A stretch of 64,000 bases of DNA from Tetradesmus obliquus (GCA_030272155.1 CP126204.1:1603501-1667500); one strand, 5' to 3'; positions 11,830 to 25,363 are shown, counted from the stretch's first letter. A program made the numbers and translations. The notes: a model not told the origin generated them from the sequence alone.

Positions 11830-12658
11830 TGCTACTTTTTGCAGGCTGCAAGCCTGGCTTTGGGGGCCCCTCCTGCGACATGTGCAAGCTAAATTTCTGG
11901 TCCCGTGGGGGCCAAGCCACCAACGCTACTGCTTGCCGCGCTTGCCCAGACGGCACGTTTACATTGGTTGAAGGGGCAACTGTACGGGCTGCTTGCCTGA
12001 ACACAACAGTTGGTGAGCTCAGGCGCTGTTGAAGGGTTTGACCGGCAATTTGCGCTGTCGTGCCGTTGCTGCCTGTGGATGTGCCTTGCTACTTGCTGCC
12101 TGTCAAGCTTCACAGTGTCACCTCCATTCCAAATGAGTCATGCTGCTGCACACCATTTCAATAGCATAGACTGCCTGTGTCATCGGAGCTTCTGGTGCAC
12201 CTCATAATGGCTACAGCAGGAGAGCAACAGCAGCAGCAGCAAAAGCTGTGTGTGTGACAAGCCGTTAAAACTCTGGACACTCACGCTGCAAAACAAGGTC
12301 ATGTGCCTCTGCTGTTGATGGTGTTGCTACGTCAGCCGGTCTGCTGCTACTGCTGCTGCTGCTGCTACTGCAGCCGTCAACACCACGATTTCAGTCAACC
12401 TGAAGACCGTGTCATCTTTCACACGGGCAACGCCACCTGCAGCAAAGCCCTAGAGGACGCGCTGGTTGCAAAGTACAACGAAGAGAAGCAGAATGCAGCT
12501 GCTGATGATTGCTTTGTGCTAAAGTTCACAACAATAGTCATCAACTGCACAGAGGTGAGCGCTGCAAAGCACCACAATGTCGACCGCTGCAATGGTGCTG
12601 CTGCTGCCTGTTGACGGCTGCATGTGCAGCTGCGCTCTTGCTGGCCCATGGGCTGGGG

Positions 12659-12815
12659 TATATCATCACACAGGTAGAGGGTATGAAGCCCAGGGGCGCC
12701 GCCCCTGGCCACACACACCCTCTCCAGCCCTAACTTACCCAGGAGCTGCAGAGCTGCTTGGGTAGTCACTCACTCACTCACTCGCTCACTGACTCACTCA
12801 CTCACTCACTCACTA
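12659..12815 (+). mobile_element. Two-hairpin short retroposon with (ACTC)n tail, copy 1
   Basis: A SINE-like insertion in intron 4 of gene A. The body has two predicted hairpins. The first has the inner stem CCAGGGGCG/CGCCCCTGG; the second is built from ACCCAGGAGCTGCAGAGCTGC and the following TTGGGT, with a bulge. An (ACTC)n tail follows at about 12764-12815. The 9-bp sequence GGCTGGGGT at 12650-12658 recurs at 12816-12824 as a target-site duplication. A related copy lies in reverse orientation at 25521-25627 with its own duplication. No clear Pol III A/B box is seen, so this may be the 3' tail of a LINE rather than an autonomous SINE promoter unit. Confidence 0.75.
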
Positions 12816-13516
12816 GGCTGGGGTTGCCAGCTGCAAGCTGCTGTGAGCACGCAGCCACACTCCACACCCCGCACTGCGACAGCTGACGCTACTTGCATTT
12901 GCGAGCATTGCGCGCTGCGCAGTATCCTAAATTCGAGGTTGCTGGTTGCATGAGCCACACTCCGCGCTACAACCTGCCCCTCATTCTTGGCTCGTCCGCA
13001 AGCGCTGACTGTGTAGCTGCTGTTGACACTGCCCCTGATACCACGCAGGTGACAGGCAGCAGCAGCGGCCGCAAGCTCAGCCAGTTCAACTTTCTGGGCA
13101 GCAGCCGGCTCTTCATGCACTCCTCCACAAGCAGCGTGACCTACAGCCCATACGGCAACTTCTCTGGAAACTCGTCAACACCTAGGCCACCATTGCCTCC
13201 CTTCTTCACGCCTCCACCACTCAATTTGCCGGACTATTATGGGCTTGGCTGCTGGTCGGGTGGTGCCTCCTGTGGATATGGATATGGCCCGCCGTCCGTG
13301 TATAACATTAGTGTTGATATTCCGCCAGGAGCATACTTAGGGCTTGGCGGCATCCCTGGCGCGTACGGGAGCGACGCGCAATCAGTGCTGTGGGGATCTC
13401 TGGGGCAGGCGTTTGACGTTGCTGCAGTGGCAAACCTAGGACCCCTCGGCGCTATCTTATTAGGGGGCCGCACTGTCAACGTCACCTCTGCAGGTATGCA
13501 CAACTGGTTGGGATGG

Positions 13517-13520
<4 letters not shown>

Positions 13521-13557
<37 letters not shown>
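13521..13557. repeat. (CAG)n tract just after gene A exon 5 donor
   Basis: About 12 CAG triplets begin 28 nt after the exon 5 donor (13493/13494). Gene B has the same arrangement at 22086-22116, preceded in both by GGATGGAAAG. Confidence 0.9.
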
Positions 13558-13558
<1 letters not shown>

Positions 13559-14411
13559 GCATAGTGCTCTGATCGTGCTTGTACTCCTGAGCATGCAGCT
13601 GGCTTCTGCGGTAGCAGCAGCTTGGGCGTGAACATGTGAAAGCATAGGTGTGAGGCTGTGGGATGCTGACTGATCACAACTGGCTCTAAGCTGCTCTGAT
13701 AGTTACACAGCAAAACACGATATGGCCGCTGAACAGTGTGAGCATTGCCATGGCTTTGGCAAGCACGCTGCATGCACCATACACCCTTCGAGTGCTCGAC
13801 ATGAAGTTTGTGGTCGCCCATCAACTTGCAGAATGTGCCATGCTGCTGCGCCACTTGTGCTGATGCAGTTTTGGAGCAAGCTGTATAAGCGTGAACGATG
13901 TGGGAGGCTTCAATGGCTCTTTCTCCCTTGCAAATCTCAGTGAGTCGACTCCTCTGGCTGACGAATGGCCGGGTGACAAGCTTGCTGGTGTACACAACAA
14001 TGTCTGTTCCAGTATGTTGCATGCATGTGGCACAACTTGTTGCTGGTATCCTGTGCAGAGCAGCAGTGCAGCTTAACATGCATGTACACAACATAACATC
14101 ACAGCACAGCTCAGCATAACGAAGCAAGCAGCAGCAATCACTCGGCAGACTTCCTTGCATTGTCAGGTGTACTGGTCCATCAAGTGATGTGGGAGGTTAC
14201 CTGCGGCTGGTTACAGGCGCAGCAAGGTGTGCATGCAGACATGCACAACGCGGCGTTTGTGCTGCAGGATGTGATGTATACGCTTTTGAATGTGCTGCTG
14301 GAGTTTGTAGGTGGTGTGGTGCAGGATGTGGTGTGTGGTGTATGACAATGCACAACAGCGCATGGCATGTGATGCTGCACATCACCAAACTGACGCTTCG
14401 GCTGGTGCTGG

Positions 14412-14422
14412 TGCTGCTGCTG

Positions 14423-14459
<37 letters not shown>
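14412..14459. repeat. (CTG)n tract before gene A exon 7 acceptor
   Basis: An almost pure CTG tract lies 26 nt upstream of the exon 7 acceptor (14485/14486), in the position of a polypyrimidine tract. Confidence 0.85.
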
Positions 14460-14460
<1 letters not shown>

Positions 14461-17177
14461 TATGCTTTGGTGACACAATCTGCAGCTGGCGACTGCTTGA
14501 GTCCTCCGCCGCCCTTGTTTTGGAATCTCCCACAGGGAGTGGATGTTTCATACGGAGCCTGGTACCTTGCATGCGGTTCCACCAAAGTAGGCTCGCAGGG
14601 CCTTGCAGCAGCATGTGAAAGAGGAACTGGTTATCTGGCAGCCAAATGCACAAAGAGTGGATGGGCGGTTGCATTGCACAACTGCAAGCCAGTGACTCCC
14701 TGCAAGCGGACCCCTGCATTCACCACGAACGGCGCAACCTTCAATGCAACCGCTTGGGCGGATGCCTGCGCCAACGTGCCGATGTATGAAACATGTGTGA
14801 CACGTGCTGCGTGCTCATCTGGGCAACCACTGTCCGCGAGGTGCTGGTATGGGTGGGTGAACGATACTCTGTCGGGTGAACGAGACTGGCTTCCTAGCTG
14901 GACAGATCTTAAAGGCAACTGCACAGGTACAGAGCCAGTGCAGTGCAGCTCTGCACCAGTGAATGTTCCTACTCTGGGAAGTTCAGTTTTCCTTTCACAG
15001 CTCTGGATTGGGCAGTGCGGCATGACAAAGGAGAACGCAAAATGCAGCGTGGTGGACGCCGCGTGCTCGTCTGGCGGCACCATCAGCGCAAATTGCAGCA
15101 AGGGTGCTAGTGGTGCTGGCATGTGGACAGACGTTCAGGGTGCTTGCAAGGGAGTAGCGCCGCCTGTTCAGTGCAGCTTTGCACCAGAGAATGGCCGCAC
15201 TCTGGGTAACTCAGTGTTCGTGTCAGCAATTTGGAATGCACAGTGCGGCACGACAAAGGAGAATGCAACGTGCAGCGTGGTGGATGCCGCATGCTCGGCT
15301 GGTGGCACTATCAGTGCTAAGTGCACTAAGGTTGCAAATGGTGCTGGGGTGTGGACAGACGTCCAGGGTGCTTGCAAGGCGCCAGCAGCGCAGCCTGTCC
15401 AGTGCAGCTCTGTACCTGAGAATGTGCCTACTATGGGCGGCTCTATGTTCTATTCAGAGCCCTGGAGTGCAGCGTGCGGCTTGACGAAAGAGAATGCAAC
15501 GTGTACTGTAGTGGACGCTGCTTGCTCGTCTGGCGGCACAATTAGTGCCAAGTGTACTAAGGGTGCGAACGGTGCTGGAGTGTGGACAGAGATTCAAGGG
15601 TCTTGCAAGGCGCCAATAGCACTGCCTGTCCAATGCAGTTCTGCACCAGACAATGTTCCCACTTTGGGAGGTTCACTTTTCTTTCCAGAGCCCTGGATTG
15701 GCCAGTGCGGCATGACACAAGAAGGCGCAATGTGCACTGTGGTGGACGCTGCTTGCTCGTCTGGCGGCACCATCAGCGCAAAGTGCAGCAAGGGTGCCAA
15801 CAGAGCTGGAGTGTGGACAGACATCCAAGGAGCTTGCAAGGCGCCTGCTGGTGAGTGGTGGATTCAAGTTCAACCACGTGCAGCAGAGCGCCGGAGCAGT
15901 GCCCCATAGCTGCTGCTGTCACCGGTCACGCCTGTGCAGCGTGCCTGCATGCGGCAGCAACAGCAGCAGCAGTTGTTTCTGCCGGGTTAATCTGGTGCAC
16001 CAGTGGCGACCGCTGCAATATTTCAGTTTACAAAGCGGCACGACTGTTCTGATTGAGTGTCGAGTGTGAAATGGCACAGTTGTTGTCGCACGCATGCCTG
16101 CATGGCTCATGGTGCCTTCTTCTTCCTTTGTGTGCACTGCTGCTGACTGTGCCGCTACTTACTGTCCTGTGCAGTACTGTGCCGCCTTGAACATCTGCCT
16201 TGCTTTAGCCACATGCCTAGCCAACTGCAAGTCACTGCTCTGCTGTGGCAAATTGATACAGTGTCACAAGCCGTCACTGCCCTGCAAGTGCACATGAAAC
16301 TGGCGAACACATCTCTCCACAGCAACCATCATCTCATCACCTGCCTGCCGCTTCACTCTGCATGCTGCAGGCACCTGCAGCGGCGCACCAGGTTCTGTGC
16401 AAACTGTGGGTGGTGGAGTCTTCAGCGCTGCTGCATGGGCTGCTGCATGCGGCTCCACAACACGCGGCAGCGGCTGTAGCGCCAACAGCGCCTGCTCTGC
16501 TGGCACAGGCGTCATCAGCGCAACATGTGATGCATCAGGCAGCTAGGTTAATGTGCAAGGCAGTTGCACTGCCGCAGTGTCGGGTGAGTGATGCAAGTGT
16601 CACTGCGAATGTGTCGTGATGTGTCAGTCACACCCAAGACACGCGCGGCACGCCTGTCGAGAGTCAAAATTATGCTCATGTTGCACTCATATACGTATAC
16701 ATTGACTTGCCTTTGAATTGTTGTCTGCTGCATGCAGCGCAGCATAAAGGTGCCATTGCAGCAGCAGCAGCAGCAGCAGCAAGTTAGCCGTGCTTTTCTT
16801 CGCCATGTCATGCAATTTCATGGAATAGCACGTGTGCAATCCTTTGGTTCTCCCTTAGCTGCATGCACTGCATCAAACACTGCAGCCACAAACTAATCCT
16901 GTCTTGGACGATCCTTGCCACCCTGCTGTCACTGGTTGCCCTGATGCTGCTTCTGCTGCTGCTGTTGCTGCTGCCTACAGCACCCTGCGCCACCACAACG
17001 GCTGGCATGCAGGCGGTACCCAACATTGACCTGACAAAGTGGCTGAGCCAATGCGGCAACACAACACTGGGCGTTCAATGCCAGGCCAACGACCCATGCC
17101 TTGGAAGCAAGCAGGGGTCTGTCTTTGCAACCTGCACTGCGTACGGCTGGGCCTCTGTGTCAGGTTTCTGCTTGTAG

Positions 17178-19251
17178 TTGTGGGTGTGTCTGGGTGGCCA
17201 ATTCAGCTGGTGTGCCAGGAACCTCTGACAGCCTCTGACAGCGGCATGCAGTGAGTGCGTGCAGTGCAACATGCACTGTTGCATCTGCCCTGACTGAGCA
17301 TTAGGTGTAATTTCCGTTACAATGATGCGTCACACTGCTGCCAGCAGCAGCCTGCTGCAACTGCTGCACTTGCTGCAGTTGCATCTGCTGCTGCTGCAAC
17401 CGGTGAGCCGTAGCAGGGCATGATGACGCCTTTGAAGTGGGCAGGTGATGCTGTCGCACCTGCGTAAGATGCAGCATCATGGCAAGCATATGCTTGCCAG
17501 CTGACGTAAGTGCTGCTCCACTCATCACACACACAGTTCATGCGCATGATGTTCAACATCCTTCAACTTGAAGGCATTTGAGGAGCGGCTGCACATGTGT
17601 ACAGCTGGCAGTTGCTGTATGCACATGTGTGTGCTGCATGGTTTGCACATGTATCACAGCCTGGCATCTGGTTGAACATCTGCAGCAGCATTGCGTAAAG
17701 TATGTTGATTGCATATATATAAGCTCATGTCCGAGACAGGCGTGTGTTGCTGTGTGGCACCTGGCCTGACCCTCACATTTTGGACTTACTTCAGCCCATT
17801 GTTCAGTGTCATCCTGATACTACAAGAAGCGACTGGCCAGAGTATTACTGCCATCTAACTTATCAGTACTGTTCTTCCAAAGGCCTGGTGCAGGCCAGGT
17901 TGAGCTCACGGCCCTTGGGCACCATGTTTTTAGCTTTGGGTGGCGACCATGTGTATTTTATCGCCATCAGCATGCTGACTCAGACAGAGCAAAATGTTTG
18001 TGCATCTGTGCCGCTGCAAAGTAGTGCGCATGTTGTGGTCACTGATGTTCAAGGTTGCTGCCCTGTTTGCCCTGGCCTGTTGCAGGCCCAGCAGGCAACC
18101 CCACTTCACCTGCTACTTATTTGCTGTCGCCGCTGCATCACATGTTGCCGCTGGCAGTAGTCACCATATACACGTGGTGTCACGCGTGCTACTGTCTGAG
18201 CCTATTTCCACCCAGCCCCTTGCCGCACTGCATTCGAAGCTAGAAGAGTACTGCTGAAGTGCAAGCATTCTGGTGTTACTTGCACGGCCACCCAATAATA
18301 CCATGAGCATTGTATTTTGCCAGAGGTCGGCAATTGCCGTTGCGACTTGGGTTCAGTGCCTGCTAGCGTATTTGTGCGTGTTTGTTTTTGAAATCTGTGT
18401 GGCACAAGGGGGTGGCCTCTCCCAGGCTCCATGAGAGCAGGATGCTTCTAGGATGGTGCAAGCTTGCACAACACTCGGGTACAGTGCTCTGCTGCTGCAC
18501 ATGTAGCCGGTACAAAGCTTTGAGAGATGATATTTACATGTGGGTCCGGGCACCATCTTAGATGGTAAAGCTTTGCTTCCAACTTTGCGGGTGAAGGAGC
18601 TGCCAGATGCGCATGCAGTGCCTACTTAAAAGACTTCGACAGTTGTATGTTGCACCATGTAAGCCTGCACACGCACAAGAGTGGCGCCCTAAGCTGCTTG
18701 CAGCCACTCGGCACGAAGGCATGCAGTCAACGTGCAGTACAAGGCCCCTGCAAGCCGCTGGCCAGCGGCTGTACAACACATGTGCCTTGCAAAGTGGCAG
18801 AAGCACATAGCTGGCATGTCTCAGCAGATGCAATAAGGTTGTTCAAGCAGCTTGCCGACATTGGCAGCAGCAGTCAACAAAGCGGCTACTGCTCACTGAG
18901 GCATGTCTAACAGAAATGACAAAAGCAAGAACATGGCTGCGCAAGCAGCATGCCATGCTAGCAAGGTCACTTCCATCTCATGCCTGCACGCGCGCCACCA
19001 AGACAGTCAATGCCGCAGACAACAAACTGAATTGTTTTTAACACACCTGTACATATTTCCGCTTTCAATTAAGCCATCAAAGTGCATGTTGATCATCACC
19101 TGGTTGTGTCAAGATCCTGTGATGACACGCCTTCATCTGTGTGTCAGGAGCTATGCCAGCCAGAGTTTGGTGTACGAACGTGCTTTTTGAATGGTCAGAA
19201 TACTATATTATTGTTACTGTGGTTGTCAGCGTTAGAATCCACTCCTCAGAC
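17178..19251. other. Intergenic region between genes A and B
   Basis: No convincing gene is seen. It contains TGTAA (17306) just past gene A, CTG-rich sequence near 17330-17400, and a block of about 35 bp at 18535-18570 (TTACATGTGGGTCC onward). That block recurs in reverse complement at 43243-43275 and probably belongs to a dispersed repeat. Confidence 0.5.
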
Positions 19252-19328
19252 GACCTTCTTCTGCTGTACTCTTTTGGTCAGCGTTACTTCTGTATGACAA
19301 GCATCTGTGTGGGTGTACGCTATAAATA
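19252..19328 (+). promoter_or_regulatory. Putative promoter of gene B
   Basis: The conserved block at 19252-19290 is shared with gene A (10131-10170) and is followed by a TATAAATA box at 19321. A leader near 19518-19590 (ACGTGATCGCGTTGCAGC) also matches gene A. The presumed initiator ATG is at 19656, just after a TGCAG, which suggests an acceptor of a 5'-UTR intron. Confidence 0.5.
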
Positions 19329-19655
19329 ACTCGTTGTTTATTAGAACTAAAAATGCATGGCTGGTGGCAGTTTTCATAGGGCCGTCCCACACAAGACAGT
19401 TCAACGTAACCAGTCGGTCCTACCCGTGACAGGTGGCACACTGCACATCTGCTGCGGCACTCACCAGCTATCAGCTACAACAGAGTTAGTAACACAGCTC
19501 AAGGCTGAATTGAAGGTGCTTACAACGTGATCGCGTTGCAGCGGAGTGTCACCTGTGGGAGGGTACGAGTGATGAGCTCACAATAGGCGTTGTTGGCGTG
19601 CGGGATACGCTTCATTGTATTTTATTTGACCTTAATGTGCCTAAACCTGCAGGTA

Positions 19656-20695
19656 ATGGGCGGTCGTACGATGATTTGGGGCTCTCTGACCTTGCTGCTG
19701 CTCAGCAGCATCAGCAGCTCGCAGGCACGATCAGCAGCGTCCCAACAGGACGCCGCATCTGCAAGACATCTTCTATCATCAGCTGAAGACCTGGTGTCAG
19801 CAGCGCAGGTGCCTGCTGCTTGCAGCCCTCCTGCCAACAGCAGCACCCTGACCAAGACAGGCTGCAGTGCTGGCTGCCAGTCCTGCAAGAAGCAAGTGTC
19901 AGCCTCTGGCTCAAGGGACTGTGTGTGCTGCAAGGCCGGCTATGTGCCTTCAACGAACAGCATCGCAACATGCACTGCCTGTCCTGTGGGCAGCACTGCT
20001 GCCCGTGCCGGCAGCACCAGATGCACCAACTGCACGCGTGGCCTGACCACCAGCAGCAGGGCTGCGATCACCTGCAATGGTGAGCACAGAACAGTGTTTC
20101 CTTGTGGTATTATTTTGTCTGCTGCTCTTTTAATTTTTGCAATGGGCTGGATGAGGCTGGTGGTGCTGCTCATTGCATGCAATGGAGTGCCACATGGCTG
20201 ACTTGCAGATGCACTGTCAATGACTGTCACCTATGGCATGTGCTGCTGCCGCGTGCACTTGTAGCAGCAAGGCAGCTACGGACTCCAAGCTATCGCTATG
20301 CTGCTCGCCAGCAGAGCTGGCAGCTGCTAGCCTTTATTGAATCCTCATCCAGTGGGGTTGCTGCTGCCGCTGCTGGTGCTGCTGCGCAGCCTGCCCTGCT
20401 GGCAGGGAGCTCACGCCAGGCGCCACCCCACCCGCCTGCAGGGTGTGTGCTGCTGGCTCTGTCTCTGCGGGGGGCCTGCTGACAGCCAAGCCAGCCTGCA
20501 GCGCATGCAATGGCAACAAGACCACTGTGGGGGCCAACAGGATCCGCTGCAACGGTGAGTTGTGTCACACAGTGGTTTGGTCACGTGTTGAGTGTGCAAA
20601 AGCTGCATCACGCAAGCTGGTGATGCAGCATATCGGTAGCCCGGCGTACGCAGCAGCTGAGTTGAGCACTTTTGAGCGTCTGTGTCGCAACTGCT

Positions 20696-20751
<56 letters not shown>

Positions 20752-21290
20752 CACAAACACAGGCTGCAAGCCTGGCTTTGGAGGGCCACTCTGCGGCATG
20801 TGCAAGTCTGGCTTCTGGTCCCGCGGAGGAGCAGCCACCAACGCCACTGTGTGCCGCGCTTGCCCTAACGGCACATTCACCTTGGGCGAAGGGGCAACTG
20901 CACAGGCAGCCTGCTTGAACACCACCATAGGTGAGCCACACGTGGCAATGTAACAGCTGTTGCCACCTGCGTATAGCCAGGCAGTGCTGAGCCAAGCTTG
21001 TATTGCCTGATCTGCCATGCTATGTGCTGTGTGCGAAGCTTCATCATGTGAGGCTCCAGCTGTCTGCTGGCTGGCAATATGTCAACAGCAGCTGTCTCTG
21101 ATGCGGACGCTGCTGCTGCCTTACAACTTGGCACCAGCAGGAGAGCAACAGCAGCAGCAGCAGCAGCAACAGCAGTGCCATCTATGTTGTCAAGCAATCT
21201 CAACATTCAGCACTGCAAACAAAGCCGTTGCAGATAATGTCCGCCTTGTGTTTGGGCAGCTACTATGATTGCAGCTGTTGATGTTGCCGC

Positions 21291-21362
<72 letters not shown>

Positions 21363-22081
21363 ACCTGTAGCCGTCAACACCACCATCCCGATAAACGTGA
21401 CGACATTGTCAACATTTGAACTAGCCAACGCCACCTGCAGCAAAGCATTGGAGGATGCACTGGTCGCAAAGTACAACGAAGAAAAGCAGAAGGCAGCAGC
21501 AGCCGACGGCTTTCTGCTGAGCTTCACAACAAAAGTTGTCAACTGCACAGAAGTGAGAGCTGTGCAGCACTAGTAGAACTGCACTGTGCAATGTTGCTGC
21601 TGCATGCGCAGGACCGCATGATCCGCTTCATATGTGTTTTCTGAGTCAGCTTTGCAGCTTGCGTCGCAGCGCCATCGATCCCTAAATTATGGTGCTGCTG
21701 CCTGCCTGTGCGGTGCAGGTGCCAGGCAGCGGCAGCGGCCGCAAGCTCAGCACGGTCATCTTCAATTCTGCGCAGATCTTCACAATCTCCTTCACAAACA
21801 GTGCTACCTACAGCCCTCTTGGCGGCAGCTCAGGATCCTCACCACTGTATGTGCCCGGCTACTTTGGCTGTCCCTCCGGGTTATGTGGATTTGCCATTTC
21901 AGGCGGCGGAGTTGCCTTTCCAGGCCTGAATGATCCTGGGGCTTCATCGCTGCTGTGGGGATCTGTGGGGCAGTATTTTGACAATGCCGCGCTGCAGGGT
22001 TTGGAGAGCATCGGCAGCCTTTCTGCTGGTGGCGCCTCTTTCAACATCGCTTCAGCAGGTATGCGTCGCTTCCCAGGATGG

Positions 22082-22117
<36 letters not shown>

Positions 22118-25100
22118 GCAGAAGCGGTAGCAGCAGCAGCAATTGCAGCAGCAGCAGTAAGGTGTTCTGGTTTGACTTTACAATAAGGCTGCTGGTTTCA
22201 GGTGCAGCAGCGGCAAGAGCATCAAAAGTCATGCAGCATGTGCATCATGCGCCCCTACAGGCCAGCTTGCCATGCATTGCCATGATGGCAGCTTTTAGCT
22301 TAGCTTGGTTTTGAGCTCTTCACTCAAGTGACCAGCGCTCTGAAGGTCCTGCAGGCATACCTTATGAGGCAGTTGACTAGTGTATGCGGTGCTGTATACG
22401 TCCCAAGCAGCGCCCTGCAATCGGCAGCGAGCTGCTACTTGTGTCAGTCAGCATATCAGGCAGCATACGAGGCAGCATATGAGGCAGCATATGAGGCAGC
22501 ATATGAGGCAGCATATGAGGCAGCATATGAGGCAGAATACGAGGCAGCATATGAGGCAGCATATGAGGCAGCATACGAGGCAGCATACGAGGCAGCATAT
22601 GAGGCAGCATATGAGGCAGCATACGAGGCAGCATACGAGGCAGCATATGAGGCAGTGTGTGTGGCAGCTTGTGTGGCAGCGTGTGTGGCAGCGTGTGTGG
22701 CACACCGTCTGAATGGCTGCCGTTCTGACGACAGGCGCATGTTGCTGCGCTGCTTCTGCGCAGATCTCTCCCAGTTCACTTTGGTCAGTTCTTCTGGCGG
22801 TGCCCCCGTCTTCTTTGACACGCAAGGTGAGCTGCTCTGACTGCTCAACACAAACAGTGACTTTGCTCTGACTGCTTGGTTCTGTTCTGGTGCTGGCGCC
22901 GCACTCTGACCGCACAGCGCACTGCAGTACACCCTAGAAGAGGATACAATTTGCCAAGGTTTGGTTGCCTGTCCAGCACAATTTTGAAGGCTGAGGCAGC
23001 GTGTGAGGCAGCGTGTGAGGCAGCGTGTGAGGCAGTATGTGCAGCAGCATGTGATGCAGCATGTGATGCAGCTTGTGATGCAGCATGCAGGCGCAGCCAG
23101 GTCTGGCATTAAAGCTAGCCCAGGTGCATGCGCAAGAGATTGTTGCAGTGACTACGTTATATAGCGTCACGTTGTAAGTGCACCAAAAGATGTGGTGTGT
23201 GGCGCATGGCAGTGCACCGCTCTCCCTGTCATGTCTGCTGCAAGTGACCAGACAATCAACGCGGTTGCTGCTGCTGCCGCTGCTGCCTGCTGCTGCCTGC
23301 TGCCGCATGTGTCAATGACAAAACCTGCAGGTAACACATGCACGGAACCTCCAACGCCTGACGTGTTCAAACTGCCGGCAGGCTTTGATATCTTGAAAGC
23401 AGCCTGGCAGCTGAATTGTGGCATCACGAAGCCCGGTCAAAGCTGCAGTGCAGCAGCCTGTGAGAATGGCGCTGGCACACTCACAGCAACTTGCAGCGCA
23501 GGTGGCGCATGGACAAATGGCACCGGCAGCTGCACTCCCCTGACATGTGAGAAGGCAGCAGCACCTGCATTCCCCACCAGCGGTGCAACATTTGATGCAG
23601 CAGCGTGGGGAGCTGCCTGTGGCAGCACACAGCTCGGCAAAGAGTGTGTGACAGGTGCTGCATGCTCATCTGGCCAACAGCTGTCAGCTACTTGTGAGTA
23701 TCTGCCAGTAGGCAGTGGCCGGGTTGCCACTTGGACAAAGCTGACAGGCAGCTGCACAGCTGTAGCAGGGCCTGTTCAATGCATGTCTGCACCAGAGAAT
23801 GTGCCTACCACAGGTGGTGCAGTGTTCTTTTCCGAGCTCTGGATTGGCCATGGCCAATCAGAGAATGTGCCACACTGGCCAGTGTGGCATGACAAAAGAG
23901 AATGCAACATGTACTGTTGTGGACGCTGTGTGCTCGTCTGGCGGCACCATCAGCGCAAAGTGCAGCAAGGGTGCAAATGGTGCTGGAGTGTGGACAGACA
24001 TACAGGGCAGTTGCAAGGCAGCAGTGGCACCGCCTATTCAGTGCAGCTCTGCACCACAGAACGTTCCTACTCTGGGAGGTTCAGTGTTCTCCACGGCGCT
24101 TTGGATCGGACAGTGCAACACCACGACCGAGAACTCTACGTGTACTGTGGTGGACGCTGCTTGCTCGTCTGGTGGCACCATCAGCGCAAAGTGCACAAAA
24201 GGTGCAAACGGTGTTGGAGTGTGGGCAGACATTCAAGGGGTGTGCAAGGCGCCTGCAGCACCGCCCGTTCAGTGCCTGTCTGCACCAGATAGTGTGTCCA
24301 CTTTGGGAAGCTCTATGTTCTATCCCGAGGCCTGGATTGGGCAGTGCGGCACGACAAAGGAGAACGCAACATGCACTGTAGTGGACACAGCTTGCTCCAA
24401 TGGCGGCACCATCAGCGCAAAGTGCAGCAAGGGTGCTAGTGGTGCTGGCGTGTGGACAGACTTACAGGGAGCGTGCAAGGCGCCGGCACGTAAGTGGTGG
24501 ACACTGCTGCCTTGTTGTCGCAGCATGCCTGCATGCAGCAGCAGCAGCAGCAGCAGCAGCACCAGCAGCAGCACCAGCTGCGCTTGCCGTCAATAACATG
24601 ATGCTGCAGTGGATTCCATTGGCACACTGTTGATAACGCAGCAGCAGATGTGTTTGGGTGAGTGAGAATGGCCTATGGTTGATGCCACACACATGCCTGC
24701 ACAGCAAACCGTGCCTGCTTCCTCCCAATTGTGCTGCACCCTTGCTGACTGTGACCCCTGCTGTCTCTCTGTGCCTGCTGCTGCCCCATACCCTTGAACC
24801 CTGTGCAGCTGTTTCCTGCGGTACAACACCTATGCCTTCTGCTGCTGCTGGCTGGATCACCAACGGGGCACCCTTGAGCGCCACTGCTTGGGCGGCCGCA
24901 TGCAGCCAGACAGTACAGGGCCAGACCTGCAGTGCTGCTGCTTGTGGTGGTGGATTCACTGGCACCTTGTCAGCTGTATGCCAGGTGGGGCAGCAGTAGC
25001 ACTGCTGTTGGTCACCTACAGCTTGACGTGTGAAGCGTTCGATGTGCAATGACTCGTTGTGCAGCTGTCAAAAGCACTTGACATGTTGCTGTGTGTGCTA

Positions 25101-25331
25101 TGCTAGGCCATGATGGCCCATGCTAGAGTCCGCAGGAAAGTACAGTGCACTTCTTTGCATATGACAGGCGTATTCCTCGCTCAGATGCATCCGCAGCCCG
25201 CTACTGTGCACCTCTAAAACTTGGGTATGCTGTGCATGGTCGCTGTTGTACTGTCCGCCATCACTCTATGCCTGTGCCAAACTCGCAAGCATGGAAGCCA
25301 CCGTTGACGCAGCTGCTGGCGCTGCTGCTAC

Positions 25332-25363
<32 letters not shown>

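Larger units (their letters stand above)
10533..17177 (+). pseudogene. Gene A: secreted cysteine-rich modular protein, disrupted
   Basis: Nine-exon paralogue of B and C: 10533-10956, 11350-11514, 11845-12012, 12374-12554, 13049-13493, 13877-13939, 14486-15850, 16371-16583 and 16981-17177. Exon 1 encodes a signal peptide and the motif CSAGCQSCKK. Exons 2-3 encode TNFR/ephrin-receptor-like Cys-rich repeats (ACPAGREL, GCKPGFGGPSC). Exon 7 carries six of the six-cysteine modules, and exons 8 and 9 one each. Three lesions are visible: TGA at 10827 where B has TCA, a 1-bp deletion in exon 4 (181 nt against 182 in B, near 12430), and TAG at 16544 where B has a Trp codon. Otherwise the exon lengths are those of a single open frame. 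Exon 6 is assigned because its 63-nt length and phase match B. A TGTAA lies at 17306. Sequencing error cannot be excluded for each lesion, but three together favour a pseudogene. Confidence 0.8.

Noticed and set aside
13237-14160. 307-codon minus-strand ORF across gene A exons 5-6
   Set aside because: It is antisense to well-supported exons, carries a poly-Ala run from the CAG tract, and has no domain.
22456-23109. 217-codon minus-strand ORF with Ala-Ala-Ser-Tyr repeats
   Set aside because: It arises from the 12-bp minisatellites in two introns of gene B and crosses exon 6 antisense.
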